Assembly: GCA_964650975.1 (NCBI GenBank)
Contig: CAZYWA010000178.1
Location: forward strand, 1-14,080
Origin: CAZYWA01 sp964650975 [NCBI: uncultured bacterium]
Lineage (GTDB): Bacteria; JADJOY01
DNA: 14,080 bases
Direction of reading: 5' to 3'
Position numbers and translations under genes: made by a program. Under the pieces are notes generated by a model that worked only from the letters and a program-made list of their open reading frames with translations, did not search any database and was not told where the DNA came from. Below are positions 13,767 to 14,080 of this stretch, piece by piece (position 1 is the first letter of the stretch; every line of letters starts with the position of its first letter).

Positions 13767-14080
13767 ATGGCACTTCGAGTAAACACCAACGTCGCTGCAC
13801 TGGGTGCGCAACAGGCTCTGAGCAACGTGTCCGATCGCGTGAATTCGAACTTGACCCGGTTGTCCACCGGTCTGCGCATCAACAGCGCGGCGGACGACGC
13901 GGCGGGTCTCGCGGTCAGCACCAAGCTGGGATCGGACATCCAGGGCTTCAATCAGCTGGTTCGCAACGCCAACGACGGCATCTCCCTCGCGCAGGTCGGT
14001 GACAGCGCGCTGGGCAACGTCAGCTCGAGCTTGAGCCGTCTTCGCGAGCTGGCCCTGCAGAGCTCCAACGGTACGCTTTC
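13767..14080 (+). CDS. fliC: Flagellin, N-terminal part (cut by window end)
   Basis: The first 104 residues are a textbook flagellin N-terminal D0/D1 region: [61 protein letters not shown] and [16 protein letters not shown]. The D0/D1 helices form the filament core after export through the flagellar type III system. Arg91 and Leu95 correspond to the Arg and Leu that TLR5 contacts in Salmonella flagellin. This is a residue correspondence only, not a claim of recognition. The hypervariable middle and C-terminal D0 lie beyond the window. A sigma-28 promoter, a long leader and a strong ribosome binding site precede it. CsrA (repressor) and FliW (antagonist) encoded just upstream are its expected regulators. 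Confidence 0.97.
   Translation, partial: MALRVNTNVAALGAQQALSNVSDRVNSNLTRLSTGLRINSAADDAAGLAVSTKLGSDIQGFNQLVRNANDGISLAQVGDSALGNVSSSLSRLRELALQSSNGTL

Overview
The window comes from a GC-rich bacterium (about two thirds G+C by eye) with a Gram-negative envelope and flagella. A lipoprotein signal on a secreted-type lipase, a pseudopilin-like membrane protein and a CsrA/FliW/flagellin block fit the former Deltaproteobacteria (Myxococcota or Desulfobacterota-like lineages). That placement is inference. No rRNA, tRNA, CRISPR array, transposase or integrase was recognised.

Left part (1-7056): metabolic and envelope genes without an obvious shared pathway. A polytopic membrane protein runs off the left edge on the minus strand and appears broken by one missing base near 541-580. 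It is followed by an aldo/keto reductase (minus), a Pla-1/cef-type lipase lipoprotein (plus, divergent), a short-chain dehydrogenase (minus, convergent with the lipase) and an S51 PepE-like peptidase (minus).

Middle part (7117-9327): a visibly less GC-rich stretch of small membrane-protein genes on the minus strand. Two overlap by 8 bases, and one of these seems to have lost its N-terminus to a frameshift. A third joins a hydrophobic N-terminus to a GspG-like domain. 8902-9327 holds no gene I can support.

The most unusual locus is 9328-11190. A minus-strand gene encodes an XRE-type helix-turn-helix joined through a helical region, a beta-rich domain and a proline-rich linker to a glycoside-hydrolase-like barrel, with no signal peptide. 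Directly upstream lie four copies of a 23-bp direct repeat in exact register, two of them containing GTCAC-N6-GTGAC palindromes. This suggests an autoregulated, possibly sugar-sensing regulator.

Right part (11191-14080): a flagellar regulatory block on the plus strand, in the order csrA, fliW, a FliT/FlgN-like chaperone gene, flagellin (cut by the window end). csrA and flagellin share a putative sigma-28 promoter, TCAAG-N15-GCCGA, with identical spacing. The flagellin message would carry a leader of about 285 nt with a 5' hairpin, a 42-codon ORF with a strong Shine-Dalgarno, and many GGA triplets including one in the flagellin ribosome binding site. This fits the known circuit in which CsrA represses flagellin translation and FliW antagonises CsrA. 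A terminator and a 12-bp inverted repeat separate csrA from fliW. Two copies of a palindromic repeat of about 44 bp bracket csrA-fliW-chaperone.
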